From Ctena decussata (lineage: Eukaryota; Mollusca; Bivalvia; Lucinida; Lucinidae): a stretch of DNA of 64,000 nucleotides. The stretch spans positions 24,250,602-24,314,601 of the forward strand of contig OZ022501.1 in NCBI GenBank assembly GCA_963989385.1, read 5' to 3'. The notes under the pieces were generated by a model. The model searched no databases and was not told the DNA's origin. It saw nothing but the letters and a program-made list of their open reading frames with translations. This document shows, one piece after another, positions 1-10,928 of the stretch. How positions within the stretch are numbered: the stretch's first letter is position 1; the number at the start of each line of letters is the position of its first letter. A program made the translations under genes and the position numbers.

Positions 1-1660
1 TGGCAACTTTCAGTTCCCATAGCAACTAAACTGCTAGAGCAATTGCCAAGAAAAACAGTACATTTATAGAAGCTAGTACTAAGATCCTTTCTGTGAAGTT
101 TGAGTTTTATTGGTTGCATAGTTTCTGAGGAGATGATTTTTGAATATTTTTTCTATTTTTTAACCATTCGGTTGCCATGGCAACCAGCCAAATTGTGCAA
201 TTTACATAAAGTTCATGTGGTTGATAGAGGAATACTCAAGGAACATTTCTGTAAAAGTTTTGTCAAAATATCTGCAGTGACATAGCAAGAAATGCAAATT
301 TTCCATTTTGCCATTATAAGTCAATGGCAACTTTCAGTTCCCATAGCAACTAAACTGCTAGAGCAATTGCCAAGAAAAACAGTACTTTTATAGAAGCTAG
401 TACTAAGATCCTTTCTGTGAAGTTTGAGTTTTATTGGTTGCATAGTTTCTGAGGAGATGATTTTTGAATATTTTTTCTATTTTTTAACCATTCGGTTGCC
501 ATGGCAACCAGCCAAATTGTGCAATTTACATAAAGTTCATGTGGTTGATAGAGGAATACTCAAGGAGCATTTCTGTAAAAGTTTTGTCAAAATATCTGCA
601 GTGACATAGCAAGAAATGCAAATTTTCCATTTTGCCATTATAAGTCAATGGCAACTTTCAGTTCCCATAGCAACCAAACTGCTAGAGCAATTGCCAAGAA
701 AAACAGTACTTTGATAGAAGCTAGTACATGTACTAAGATCCTTTCTGTGAAGTTTGAGTTTTATTGGTTGCATAGTTTCTGAGGAGATGATTTTTGAATA
801 TTTTTTCTATTTTTTAACCATTCGGTTGCCATGGCAACCAGCCAAATTGTGCAATTTACATAAAGTTCATGTGGTTGATAGAGGAATACTCAAGGAACAT
901 TTCTGTAAAAGTTTTGTCAAAATATCTGCAGTGACATAGCAATAAATGCAAATTTTCAATTTTTCCCATACAAGTCAATGGAAACTTTAAGTTCTCATAG
1001 CAACCAAACTGCTAGAGCAATTGCCAAGAAAAACAGTACTTTGATAGAAGCTAGTACTAAGATCCTTTCTGTGAAGTTTGAGTTTTATTGGTTGCATAGT
1101 TTCTGAGGAGATGATTTTTGAATATTTTTTCTATTTTTTAACCATTCGGTTGCCATGGCAACCAGCCAAATTGTGCAATTTACATAAAGTTCATGTGGTT
1201 GATAGAGGAATACTCAAGGAACATTTCTGTAAAAGTTTTGTCAAAATATCTGCAGTGACATAGCGAGAAATGCAAATTTTCAGTTTTGCCATTATAAGTC
1301 AATGGCAACTTTCAGTTCCCATAGCAACCAAACTGCTAGAGCAATTGCCAAGAAAAACAGTACTTTGATAGAAGTTAGTACTAAGATCCTTTCTGTGAAG
1401 TTTGAGTTTTATTGGTTGCATAGTTTCTGAGGAGATGATTTTTGAATATTTTTTCTATTTTTTAACCATTCGGTTGCCATGGCAACCAGCCAAATTGTGC
1501 AATTTACATAAAGTTCATGTGGTTGATAGAGGAATACTCAAGGAACATTTCTGTAAAAGTTTTGTCAAAATATCTGCAGTGACATAGCAATAAATGCAAA
1601 TTTTCAATTTTTCCCATACAAGTCATGGAAACTTTAAGTTGCCATGTAGCAACCAAAGTT
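1..1660 (+). repeat. Tandem array, 324-bp unit, five copies
   Basis: Unit starts TGGCAACTTTCAGTTCCCAT fall at 1, 325, 649, 979, 1303 and 1626 (the last partial). Spacing is 324, 324, 330, 324 and 323; the 330 comes from a 6-base ACATGT insertion near 724. Units are nearly identical. Each contains the same 61-codon open frame, which I do not regard as a gene. Confidence 0.95.
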
Positions 1661-1850
1661 CTGAAGCGATTTGGATAAAAAACAGTATTATTGGTTCCCC
1701 CTGCCTATAGATGCTATATATGAAATTTGGTTACAATGGGCCATGTAGTTTCAGAGAAGATGTCGTTTGAAAATGTTGACGGACGACGTACGACGGATGC
1801 CTGCCTATACTATAAGCTCACCTGTGAGCCTTCGGCTAAGGTGAGCTAAC
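1..1850 (+). mobile_element. Pearl-like element A, cut by the window edge
   Basis: A tandem core (1-1660) is followed by a short diverged unit, the text GTTGACGGACGACG, and a terminal hairpin (1815-1849) with arms GCTCACCT and AGGTGAGC. The last 180 bases resemble the end of the element at 48941-50971 although the cores differ. Tandem core, ACGG-type microsatellite and terminal hairpin are the known plan of bivalve pearl elements, later grouped with Helitron-like elements. The left end is outside the window. Confidence 0.6.
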
Positions 1851-1917
1851 AACATAAAGAAGGCATAGAACTGCTAAGTTTTGGGAAGATCTATTCTATT
1901 ATCAGAGTTTGGCAGAG

Positions 1918-1956
1918 TTTTGTCTTTGCCTCAAATCAAAGATTATCACCACCTTA
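1918..1956. repeat. Solo terminus of the TTAAGGTGG foldback family
   Basis: The text ATTATCACCACCTTAATC, preceded by a GTCTTTGCC-type stretch, matches the end of the foldback at 29623-30489. No partner end is visible nearby. Confidence 0.5.
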
Positions 1957-2269
1957 ATCATTCCAGATTCCCCCACTTATCTGGAGCTCTGAATTTTAAC
2001 TAAAGCAATAGTCTATGGCACCGGTGTAATTTGGAAAATCATACCTTCAGATGCTTCAAGACTGAAGAAGGAAATTCCTGCATGACAGCAAATCACATAT
2101 AGCTGTTTCTCTCTCTTCTTTTTAGCATCTTTGATCAGCGTTGAATTTTTTTTCCTGAAATTTATAGTCTGGTGGGTTCTTCTCTATAAATAACCACACC
2201 CAAGTTGCCAACAGCCAGCCTGAAAACAGAGCGTATGATTGGTTAAAACAGGCCTGTGGAAAAAGCAAA

Positions 2270-2780
2270 TAATCTTACTTGCCCAGGGACAAGTAAAAAG
2301 TCAAACTCTACTTGTCCAGCAAAAAATTAATTGTCCGAAACCACAAATTATGATGTTTGCATTATTTTAAGATTGATATGCAGTCATAAAGATTCATCTC
2401 AAATAATTAGTATTTCAACAAACCTCATCTCTCACTTTAAATAGCCTCAAAGCCTTAAAATAGAATAAAGGCATCTTTTCTATGCTAAATGTCAAAAAAA
2501 AATTAAGCATCTTATTCCTTACTTTTCACATATAAAACTTTTTCCAGGTAAATGTACAAATTGGAATGGCAAACAGTGTGGACCCTGATCAGACTGCTCC
2601 TGCAGTATAAACTGGGTCCACATTGTTTGCCTGAGTATTTTTCTAAAACGAAAATTTTGTTGTTAGAATTGAAAGAAATACTTTTTCCAGGTACTTGTCC
2701 CAATGCAAAATTAAAATTTTTCACTTGTCCTGAGTTAAATGGGACAAGTAAGACAAGTCAGGCATGGTGGTTAAAAGGAA
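2270..2780. other. Repeat-derived stretch rich in ACTTGTCC words
   Basis: ACTTGTCC or its complement GGACAAGT occurs repeatedly at 2280-2340 and 2690-2765, on both sides of a PalD foldback. This suggests the sub-terminal repeats of an inserted element. No gene is visible. Confidence 0.4.
2566..2634. repeat. PalD foldback
   Basis: Arms GGCAAACAGTGTGGACCC and GGGTCCACATTGTTTGCC are inverted around a short centre. Confidence 0.7.
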
Positions 2781-3784
2781 CATTCTCAGTGATGGGCTGC
2801 ACATGTACTGATGTACTGTCTATATGAAGTACAATAACAGTGCCACCTCAAGTTTTGTGCATTTATACCCAGCCACACATTAGTGATGGGATAATATGTT
2901 TTTCTGCTAGCTGTTTGTGTGTATGTCCATCATATATCTATTCATTGTCCGTCTGTCCATCCATGAACTGGGGAAGATCTCACTTGCAATTATATTGTTA
3001 ATGGTCTTATTTCAGTATCTTCTGACTGATTTATAGCCCTTGTCAATTTCTTAAACGTGACATTTGTCCGTAAGGGACCAGGCAATATTTATTGGGGGCA
3101 TGGGGCCGGTGCAAAATGGCATGGGGTTGGCACTTTTTACTCGCTTCCATGCATGGGACAGATACTTTTTTTATTCACTTTCATGCATGGGGCGGATACT
3201 TTTTTTATGGTTCTTTGGCCATGGGGCGGACACTTTTTTATCACTTCATTCTGAAAGACCTAAAATAGTGCACAACATGTAAAGTACATTGAAGACTACC
3301 ACAATGTACTTTTTTAGAATAGGATGTTGATAATAACTACTCTTCAGGCCTTACAAAAGAAGTTTGCAGATGGAACAGCCCCCCTGTCCTGGCTGGGCCT
3401 AGGGCAGGTCTATAGTAAAAAAAAAAAATGGGGAGCAAATTCTTGGGTGGGGAGCAAATTCTTGGGTGGGGAGCAATTCCCTTATAAACTAATGGAGTGG
3501 GAAGTGGGGGACAAGAGACTGAGGGTGATCTGGAATGCGATTGTCCCATATTTTTGTGGCCCTCATGTGTAATTGAGGTTGCCTAGGTTACGTAGAGTTA
3601 TGGTCTCAGAGAGGACCATAGCCTAATTCTCTTGGGAGGGAGGTAGGCAGGGTAAAAATTCCTTTTGGGGCCTAAAACTGTGGCATTTGTTTTAAAACTT
3701 ATCTTGGTTTAGTTGGTTCCAAAATATAGTGCATAATTTAAGTTTTAAGGGTCTGTATGTTCATGGGAATTTTGATAGTGTTCC

Positions 3785-4173
3785 AATATTTTGGGAAATG
3801 GAGAATATTATTAGTAGAAAAGACTGTAGCTGATTTCTTATTGTGGATTGTTGGGAGGAAAGGGCGGTTTCTTTCGGCTGTTTCTATGGAGCAAATTGGT
3901 TGAACGTTATAATGGTTTAGTTAGTTTCTAGGTAACTAAGCCTGAGTGTGAGATTAAGGAGGTTGGATACACATTAATTTTTGGGGAAATGGAGAATATT
4001 ATTAATGGGCAAGAGGACCATAGCTTCTTTCTTATTGCGGGTTGTTGGGAGGGAAGGGCGGTTTCTTTCGGCTGTTTCTAGGGAGCAAATGTGTTGAACC
4101 TTATAATGGTTCAGTTGGTTTCCAGGTAACTAAGCCTGGGTGTGTGATTAAGGAGGTTGGATACACATTAATT
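3785..4173 (+). repeat. Tandem duplication, about 194 bp, two copies
   Basis: Both copies contain GGGAAATGGAGAATATTATT, then TTGTTGGGAGG, GGGCGGTTTCTTTCGGCTGT and GAGGTTGGATACACATTAAT. TTGTTGGG falls at 3848 and 4042. Confidence 0.8.
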
Positions 4174-4494
4174 TTAGCCCTTATTGCCAACAGACAGAAG
4201 TTATTTATATGACGGTAGGAAAAGTCGGATTGTAGTCATACAGATAGCTTCTGGGGCTTTTACTAGGTTGGGAGTTTTGTCACAAGCATTGTAATTAGTA
4301 GGGGTTTAATGTGGATTCAGGAATTTTTGGAACTGGGCTGGGTAGGTGATTAGCAACAGGGGCTCAAATTAAAGAAAATTTGGGGGATTTTTTCCTTATT
4401 GTATTGGAATCTATCAATATCCTGGTGATGATATTGGTTTTGTCCAGGTATTCGAAGTGTATTTGCGTGTTTCTTTGGGGGGAGACAGGAGCAG

Positions 4495-4975
4495 TCTCAG
4501 GTCTATAATTGTGTGACAGCCTATAATTTGAATATGGTGGATTCTAGGTCTTTGATTGTTATGAGCCATACAAACAAGATACGGTCGAGATCTTCTGCAT
4601 CATTGCAGTGGGGACATAGGCCAGACTGGTTGGTGTAGAGATGGCAGCCCAGCCCGCAGTGTCCTGGTTTTAGTCGGGAATAGGCTACATTGAAACATCT
4701 ATTGGCCTATATACTTCACATTGAAGTTTAATCTTTGGTTGAACAAAATGGAAGGTGTGACCCTTGTTGCTATTGGTCCATTGGGATTGCCATTTTTGGG
4801 TTACTGCTTCATTTATTAGGGGATAAACTTCCATTTTTGAGAGATTGGTATGGTGGTAAGTACCAGTGGTCATACATGGCCTATGTTTACTGCTAAAAGC
4901 ATCTGGAAATCTTTTCTGAAATATAAGTGATGCCCTGGAAGTTGCATTTTGCGGTTTCCGGGGCATCACTCATAT
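4495..4975 (-). pseudogene. Non-LTR retrotransposon ORF2 relic, end of RNase H and zinc knuckle
   Basis: The frame at 4969-4685 ends in a stretch with WQSQWTNSNKGHTFHF, typical of the segment after the RNase H domain of Jockey/I-type ORF2 proteins. A shifted frame then continues with RLKPGHCGLGCHLY and CPHCNDAEDLDRI, the usual C-terminal CCHC-type knuckle, and ends at a stop near 4500. The frames do not join (RPIDVSM then stop in one, CFNVAYSR in the other), so a frameshift has broken it. The reverse transcriptase and endonuclease are absent. Family assignment rests on motif order only. Confidence 0.65.
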
Positions 4976-5669
4976 ATATCAGAAAAGATTAACAGTTAAC
5001 GAAGATGAAATATAGTCACAACATCATGCACTAGGTCATATACAGAAGCAGCAATGCAAAGAAAAAATCAATTTCAAACCAAACAAAAAAAAAATGACCA
5101 CTAAAACCATCTATATTGCACCCCTTTCCATGCGACTGCTGTTTCAGTTGCAGCTATAATTCAAACAAGTCTTGTCAATTATCGTTAAGGCAAAGGCTTT
5201 TGAAAACAAAACTGCTTGCAAGATGAAGATTAGAATTTTTTAAACAGGACAAGATCTTGCAAGTTTGAGAATATCTGCGAAAAGAATTGATTTTTTATGT
5301 TTGTAAGGAGATCAAGCCATCGCATGTAGCTAAATTTAACTCACCAGATTACCCTGAAGTCCATTTTTAAAAGTGGATTGGATATTATTTCATTTCACAA
5401 AAGAGTTAATAGAGATTTTACAATTGACAGTGATGTTTTATGTATCATCTTAATTGTAGTTCTAAGTTCAAAAAAGTATTGAACCCCATGGGGCCTGAAG
5501 GTTTTTTGCTGTCTCTGAGCCATGGGGCCAATGCTTTTTTTTATTGTCATCTGCCATGGGGCAAACACATTTTTTCTTCATCTCCAGCCATGGGGCACTT
5601 ACTTTTTTTAAGCTGGGTTTCTCATTTGCACCGGCCCCATGCCCCCAATTAAATTCCTTAACACTTTGA

Positions 5670-7190
5670 CATATCTGGATGAAATTTCATGGAAAAATTA
5701 AAATAATATAAGCTTTGTGTTGCAAGCAGAACTTTGTCCACAGTGTTATATATGCTTATGTGCCCCTGCCTCAGCAATATCTATATGCATGATTAATAGC
5801 ATGTTTAAAAATCTATATAAAGTTAGAGTTCAGGCTGATTTTCCTGAAACCTGCGACAAATTATCATAGCTTTCTGTCATGATTAATATTTGTTCCCGCT
5901 GACACATGGCTAACACATACATGTATTAAATCTGGGGGAAAATCTATATAAAATTAGAGTTTTTGTTTATCTAGATGAAATTTTACAGAAATAATAATAA
6001 AAGATTACCCATTTTACATACCAAAATAACAGTATCCTACAAGATGAACAAACCTAGGTAATTTACCCACAAATGGAGTACATATGATGCATCATGCGCT
6101 AGTGGAAAGGCAACCAATGTAGACCCAGATCAGACTGCTCTCTAGGAGGTCTGATCTGGGTCTGCAATGTTTGCTGAGGCCTGTTTGTCTTACTCTTTAT
6201 CTTTATCACAGTAAATTTTCCATTTTCAATAAACAAAAAAACAAAAATATGCTGCCCAAATGACCAAATTATTTTTTTGGGGGTAGGGAGGTTTGGGTAG
6301 ATAGGTAGGCAATTGCAAAAAAAAAAAATATTTTTGGCCTAAGAACGAGTTTTGGTTTATCTTTAAGACATTTTAGGGAATGAAAATTAACAAAATCCTC
6401 ATTCTGAGACAATAGGATTTTTGGGGTAGGGGTAAATAATTAGGTACAGATTAGGAAATGGCAAACCTATTTTTTTTTTAATTTTAGGCCAAGTTTCTCA
6501 CTTTCTAGGATATTAAATTTACTGAATTAAATACTCTTCAAAATGGGATTCATCATGATGATGGGGAGGGTAGGCTGTAAGTGGGGGCTCATGATAATTA
6601 TGTCTTAGGGAGGGTGGGGCATGATAACTTCAATCATAATTAAACCAATATATAATGTGTATATATTCCATAATCAACAATAAAAAAAAGAAAGAAAGGA
6701 ACACAATGTTCAATGAATAGAAAAAAAATCTTAATGCAGTATATCTTAAAATCTTAAAATCTTAATGCAGTATATTTCAGTTATTGAAATAAAAAGACTC
6801 CCAAATGCCATTGGCAAAAATAATACACAATGAATAAATGAAAATGCCATTAATTACATGTGCACAGGCAATAATTGATAGGAACATGGGGACATTTTTT
6901 TTAAATATATAGATCTATATATATAATTATGATATTAAAAGAAATACTGCTACAAGCCCTGTAAATAGGAGTATTTAAACATGTAAAATTTAAAGTAAAC
7001 AAACATAAAAAGGTTCTACAGGCCTTCAGCATATCCCCTCCCACCCCAACAAGGTTCTACAGTCCTTCAGCATCCCCCCGCACAACCATCACAGCTTTTA
7101 AATCATCCATGGTTCACAGCCAAACTCTAAGCCTTTCAGCTGGAGATAGAGAAGGGGAGAAACAGAGGGCGTGCGTGTGTGTTGGGTGGG
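5670..7190. other. AT-rich spacer without a recognisable gene
   Basis: No credible exon is seen. It contains one PalD foldback, A/T runs, and two similar GGGGTAGGG-containing stretches (6280-6310 and 6420-6440). Confidence 0.5.
6109..6181. repeat. PalD foldback
   Basis: GTAGACCCAGATCAGACTGC and its inverted counterpart GTCTGATCTGGGTCTGC flank a short loop, bounded by GGCAACCAATG and GTTTGCTG. Confidence 0.7.
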
Positions 7191-7192
7191 GC

Positions 7193-7204
7193 GGGGGGGG
7201 GGGG
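7193..7204 (+). repeat. Poly-G run of 12
   Basis: Uninterrupted G tract after GGTGGGGC. Two more long G runs lie at 20422-20434 (13) and 21639-21655 (17). Confidence 0.95.
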
Positions 7205-7708
7205 TGCTGGAGGGCGCCAAACAGACCTCTTGAAGAGATCTATCAGTCATGAGACAATGATCTGGCTTACAGCTTTCAGGCACTGAAATAAGTAAACTCA
7301 AAACAGAACAGATCAATTTGATCTACCTGAACGTGAAAAATATCCAACATTTGTGCGATGCAACACAGCTCTGTCTGGCCTGATAGTTTTCGCTTCTTCG
7401 TATGCTTTCGCAAATAGAAATAAGGTTTACATACCGTAAATGTTTTTTTCCACATTTATAAACAGTCACACAGGTTTATAACATTTTGCATATAGATCTC
7501 TACACAACTGATTGTATACGTCACTCAAGACTGATCAACGTGGGTGTTACGTAGTAGGGTATAGTCTGTTTCACGGCTAACAACTCTACACCCCGGACAT
7601 CCCATTATCTTTAAAAGGCCCAAATCGACAGTCCGATCGTAGTTCGAAGCCTTAAGCTTGTTTTTACTGAATGAGCCGATGAAATGAAATGCTGTTCGTT
7701 GAACATAC

Positions 7709-7787
7709 CTTGGCATTTCTTCAGACACATGCCGCTCAGACATGTGGCAAATACTTCGACTGCGCAAGCGCGAAAGCACATCAGCGT
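7709..7787 (-). other. Possible isolated exon with a cysteine-rich frame
   Basis: On the minus strand, TATTTCAG precedes and GTATGTTC follows this 79-bp open block. One frame reads TLMCFRACAVEVF then ATCLSGMCLKKCQ, with five cysteines in about 25 residues, phase 0 in and phase 1 out. No partner exon was found on either side and another frame is also open, so chance is a real alternative. I do not recognise a family. Confidence 0.22.
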
Positions 7788-8372
7788 CTGAAATACATGC
7801 CATTTCAAATTTGATTTTCTTCAAACATAGATTTGGTCACAAATAGATACTCAGCCGTAAGATAGACTGATATTTAATTGTTAAATTAGTGAATTATTGG
7901 CGGTTATTTTTAATGGCCATTTTTTAGTTCCAAAATTAACGAAACAAGGGTTCACCGGAAGAGGAAAAGAAACTGTGACGCGTTCTTTTGACAGAGTCGA
8001 TACGAGTTTATTTTCAATTTCTAGCCCCATTACTCCAGCTTGTTTCGTACAGAAAAGGCTGCTCTCTATCTCTAAATCTTTAAATTTGCCCGTAGTGCAA
8101 GCAGAAAGCAGAACTACTGCGGTTAAAATGCCGGAAGTGCTGACATTTTTTTTCGAAATTTTTTTAACAAAAAATAATCCCTTCGGCGGATGCTTACTGT
8201 TTTTAAAATTAACTGAAAAGCCTTAGTTACCGACCTACTGCACTGGTGTGAAACAGCGGGAAAATCGTCTGACGTAACGTCAAACTTTGACGTCACTTAT
8301 CTCAGTTTCACGTAGCGTGTCATAAGGTCGATTTCTATCTGGACGGGCTCATATGCAATGAGCTTATTTTTT

Positions 8373-8490
8373 CTGGTGTTTATCGAAGTATAAACTACAT
8401 TGGGTCGCTAGCAAAGTTTACATGAACCCCTTCGGGGTTCACTTACTTTGCACGCGACCCAATGTAGTTTATACTTCGATAAACATCATT
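8373..8490. mobile_element. PalG palindromic MITE
   Basis: Arms TTTATCGAAGTATAAACTAC and GTAGTTTATACTTCGATAAA are inverted around a centre containing AACCCCTTCGGGGTT, a perfect small hairpin. A second copy lies at 30507-30628. Confidence 0.85.
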
Positions 8491-9460
8491 CCTTAAATGG
8501 CACGACGTTATCCACTGAATAACAGCGACGTTTAATAATTGTGATCATCTATTGCTTGGCTGGTTAAGTGGATTACATGTGTCTTGTAAGTGAAGTTTGT
8601 TTGAATAAAGAATTGTTTAAACCAATTATCTGCCTTTATTTTAGGAAATGACATTATGTTTGATAACTTTTCATTTTGATACAAAAGTGACAGTATACGG
8701 AAATATGATCATAGTTTCGTAACAGACAAATTTTCAAAATGTTGAAAAGAGTCTTTGTGCATAGTAAATCCATGTTCGAACACCATTTTACGCCATTTTA
8801 AACTTGTTATTGCCGGGCTCTACAGTAAAGGTTGCACTCCACAGTTTTTTGATCGCTCGATGACCCTACAGGGGGTCAACTAAACAAAGACACATTCCAG
8901 CCTGACTGAATGATTTCTCTTTGAATGTGCTGTACATATGCCTAAATACACTTTATAGCCATTATAACCCCCACAAGGCCTTCATATGAATATTGTTGCA
9001 GAGAAAATGACAGCCCACCCACTTTTTGAGGCAAGACAATTTCTTCAAAAATGACATAATTATCCATGCTCTACTCAAGACCAGGACTATTGTTGTCACC
9101 TAAAGCTTATAGATTTGCCTAGAGGGCTTACAGATGATCACTGTCAACTGCAACTGAATACCTGCCAGCTGTTTAGATTTTCTGCTATTCTTAATTGAAA
9201 ATGAGCACCATCAGTTTGACTATTTATATTTCGTGCTTTATCAATGCAGCCATAGTTTCGCATCCATGCCGCGCAGCGATTGGATGGATTTCGAGTTGGA
9301 AATGAATTCAGTTGTTACTTTCCTGACACATGCTCACTCAAAGGGAGGAAAAGTTTCCTGCATATAAGGAGGCAACAAGAATTTATAGCCCAAATTACAA
9401 GCCTACCCCCAAATATTAGCATTTTTGACTGCCACAAATGCGAAACTGTGAATGGCAACC
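8491..9460. other. Spacer without a recognisable gene
   Basis: No exon or clear repeat pair is seen. A single diverged copy of the 9461-9640 unit (TATTGCCGGGCTCTACAGTA) lies near 8809-8830. Confidence 0.4.
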
Positions 9461-9640
9461 AAAGTACTTTGTAACGATTTTACGCAATTTTGTTAAAGTG
9501 TTATTGCTGCGCTCTACAGTAAAGTACTTTGTGATTATTTTACGCCATTGTAAAAGTGCTATTGCTGCGCTCTACAGTAAAGTACTTTGTAACGATTTTA
9601 CGCCATTGTAAAAGTGCTATTGCTGCGCTCTAATTTGTAA
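9461..9640 (+). repeat. Tandem array, about 59-bp unit, three copies
   Basis: AAAGTACTTTGT starts units at 9461, 9521 and 9579. Each ends with TATTGCTGCGCTCTA. Confidence 0.9.
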
Positions 9641-9775
9641 CGATTTAATTTACGTGACATTATGAGGTGTTACAATAAGCATTTTTTACTACTTGATAGC
9701 CTTGTTTGCGGACTTTCTTATTGTTTTAAATATAAATGTCTAGTGCGACACTGAGATGCGCATTTCTGTATTTAA

Positions 9776-10240
9776 ATCAAAATCTTAAAAAAGTTCCCTC
9801 AAGAGCAGAGAATACATTCAGAAAAAGGAACATGGGCCAGACTACGTAGTTTCGGCTAATTAAACCTCATCAGTGACCCTGACAATATCTGGAGACGAAA
9901 CCAGAGAAAAGCAAACTGTAATTTCTTAATTTTAATAGGGCAGTCGATTCGACAACTGAATATCAAAAAGGGTCTAAATAAGATAAAAGACGATGATCTA
10001 GAATAAGGGTATAAAGCAATCTCAAATTTCAGATTTCTCAGAATATATCCTCTGATCTCCAAGGACGAAAATAAAATATAATCTGCACTATGGGTGATGT
10101 ATGGAGACAGGTTTTACAGCCGCCACACGGCACAACACCAGCTGCAGCGAAATAAAATCAAACTCTTAAAGAGTTCCTTCAAGAGCAGAGAATACATTCA
10201 GAAAAAGGAACATGGACCAGACTACGTAGTTTCGGCTAAT
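9776..10240 (+). repeat. 85-bp direct repeat pair, 378 bp apart
   Basis: Both copies contain CAAGAGCAGAGAATACATTC followed by AGAAAAAGGAACATG and CAGACTACGTAGTTTCGGCT (about 9776-9862 and 10154-10240). The sequence between is unlike either copy. Confidence 0.8.
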
Positions 10241-10553
10241 AAAGTCTTCAGTATCGCTTAATCTAAAGAGATTGAAAAAGGTGATGTGCAGGTCTCAAAT
10301 GTACATGTACTACTGGCTTTGCAAAAAAAAAAAAATAGCGATCAGTAATTCTTTACGATGCATTAGCATTCGTCTGGTTCCGAGGAAGGTGCCTCAACAC
10401 GAGCCCAATGCGAGCTTTCAAACCTTTCCCGGGACCCGGCGAATGTGAATGTACGCAAACATTTCCTTAGATACAGACGAACATTTCCTTAGGTACAGAC
10501 GAAACTGCCGCCAGTAGCATATTCCGAAAACAAGATTTTTTCCGCACATAATA

Positions 10554-10791
10554 TGAGCCGCGACGCGAGAAAACCAACAATGTGGTTGTGCGCCCAGCGC
10601 AGACTCAGATCAGTCTGGGCATCCGCTCAGTCTGATCATACTCTTCGCCAAGCGCTTAAAGGGTAGCTAAGGGTCTAAGCTACCTTCATGCGGACAGCGA
10701 AGATTCTGATCAGACTGGGCGGATGCCCAGGCTGATCTGAGTCTGCGCTGGGCGCACAGCCACATCGTTGGTTTTGTCGTGTCGCGGCTCA
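10554..10791. mobile_element. PalA palindromic MITE, copy 1
   Basis: It starts TGAGCCGCGACGCGAG and ends CGTGTCGCGGCTCA; almost the whole length is self-complementary. TA stands on both sides. Its right end is 27 bp before the splice acceptor of the C1q coiled-coil exon. Confidence 0.9.
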
Positions 10792-10820
10792 TATTCATGT
10801 TTGTTTTCCTTTGTTAACAG

Positions 10821-10928
10821 CAAAGAAACTTGAGTTTGATGAAACAAATAAAGAACTGAAAGCTTTGGTCAAGGACTTCAAAGAACAAACACTTGCCGAA
10901 ATAATGAAGAATCTTGAAAGTGTTATAG
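10821..10928 (+). CDS. C1q gene, coiled-coil exon
   Basis: The acceptor is GTTAACAG at 10820 and the donor is G|GTTAGT at 10929. Only one frame is open, entering with two bases and leaving with one (symmetric phase 1). It reads KKLEFDETNKELKALVKDF then KEQTLAEIMKNLESVI, with heptad-like Leu/Val/Ile spacing. Confidence 0.8.

Larger units (their letters stand above)
3050..5665. mobile_element. 2.6-kb element with inverted ends made of CATGGGGC subrepeats
   Basis: The left end carries GGGGGCATGGGGCCGGTGCA (from about 3095). The right end carries its complement, TGCACCGGCCCCATGCCCCC (to about 5646). Inside both ends, CATGGGGC followed by a T-run recurs three or four times (3120-3240, and inverted at 5485-5610). 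The interior holds a LINE relic and a 194-bp tandem duplication. No transposase frame is visible, so this looks like a non-autonomous DNA element. Confidence 0.55.

Noticed and set aside
100..1587. Five identical 61-residue open frames
   Set aside because: They are the same frame in each 324-bp tandem unit of a mobile element; no domain, and near-identity at DNA level explains them.
7897..8226. 109-residue open frame as a gene
   Set aside because: No domain, no signal peptide or homology that I recognise, and no splice partners; low-complexity AT-rich 3' half.
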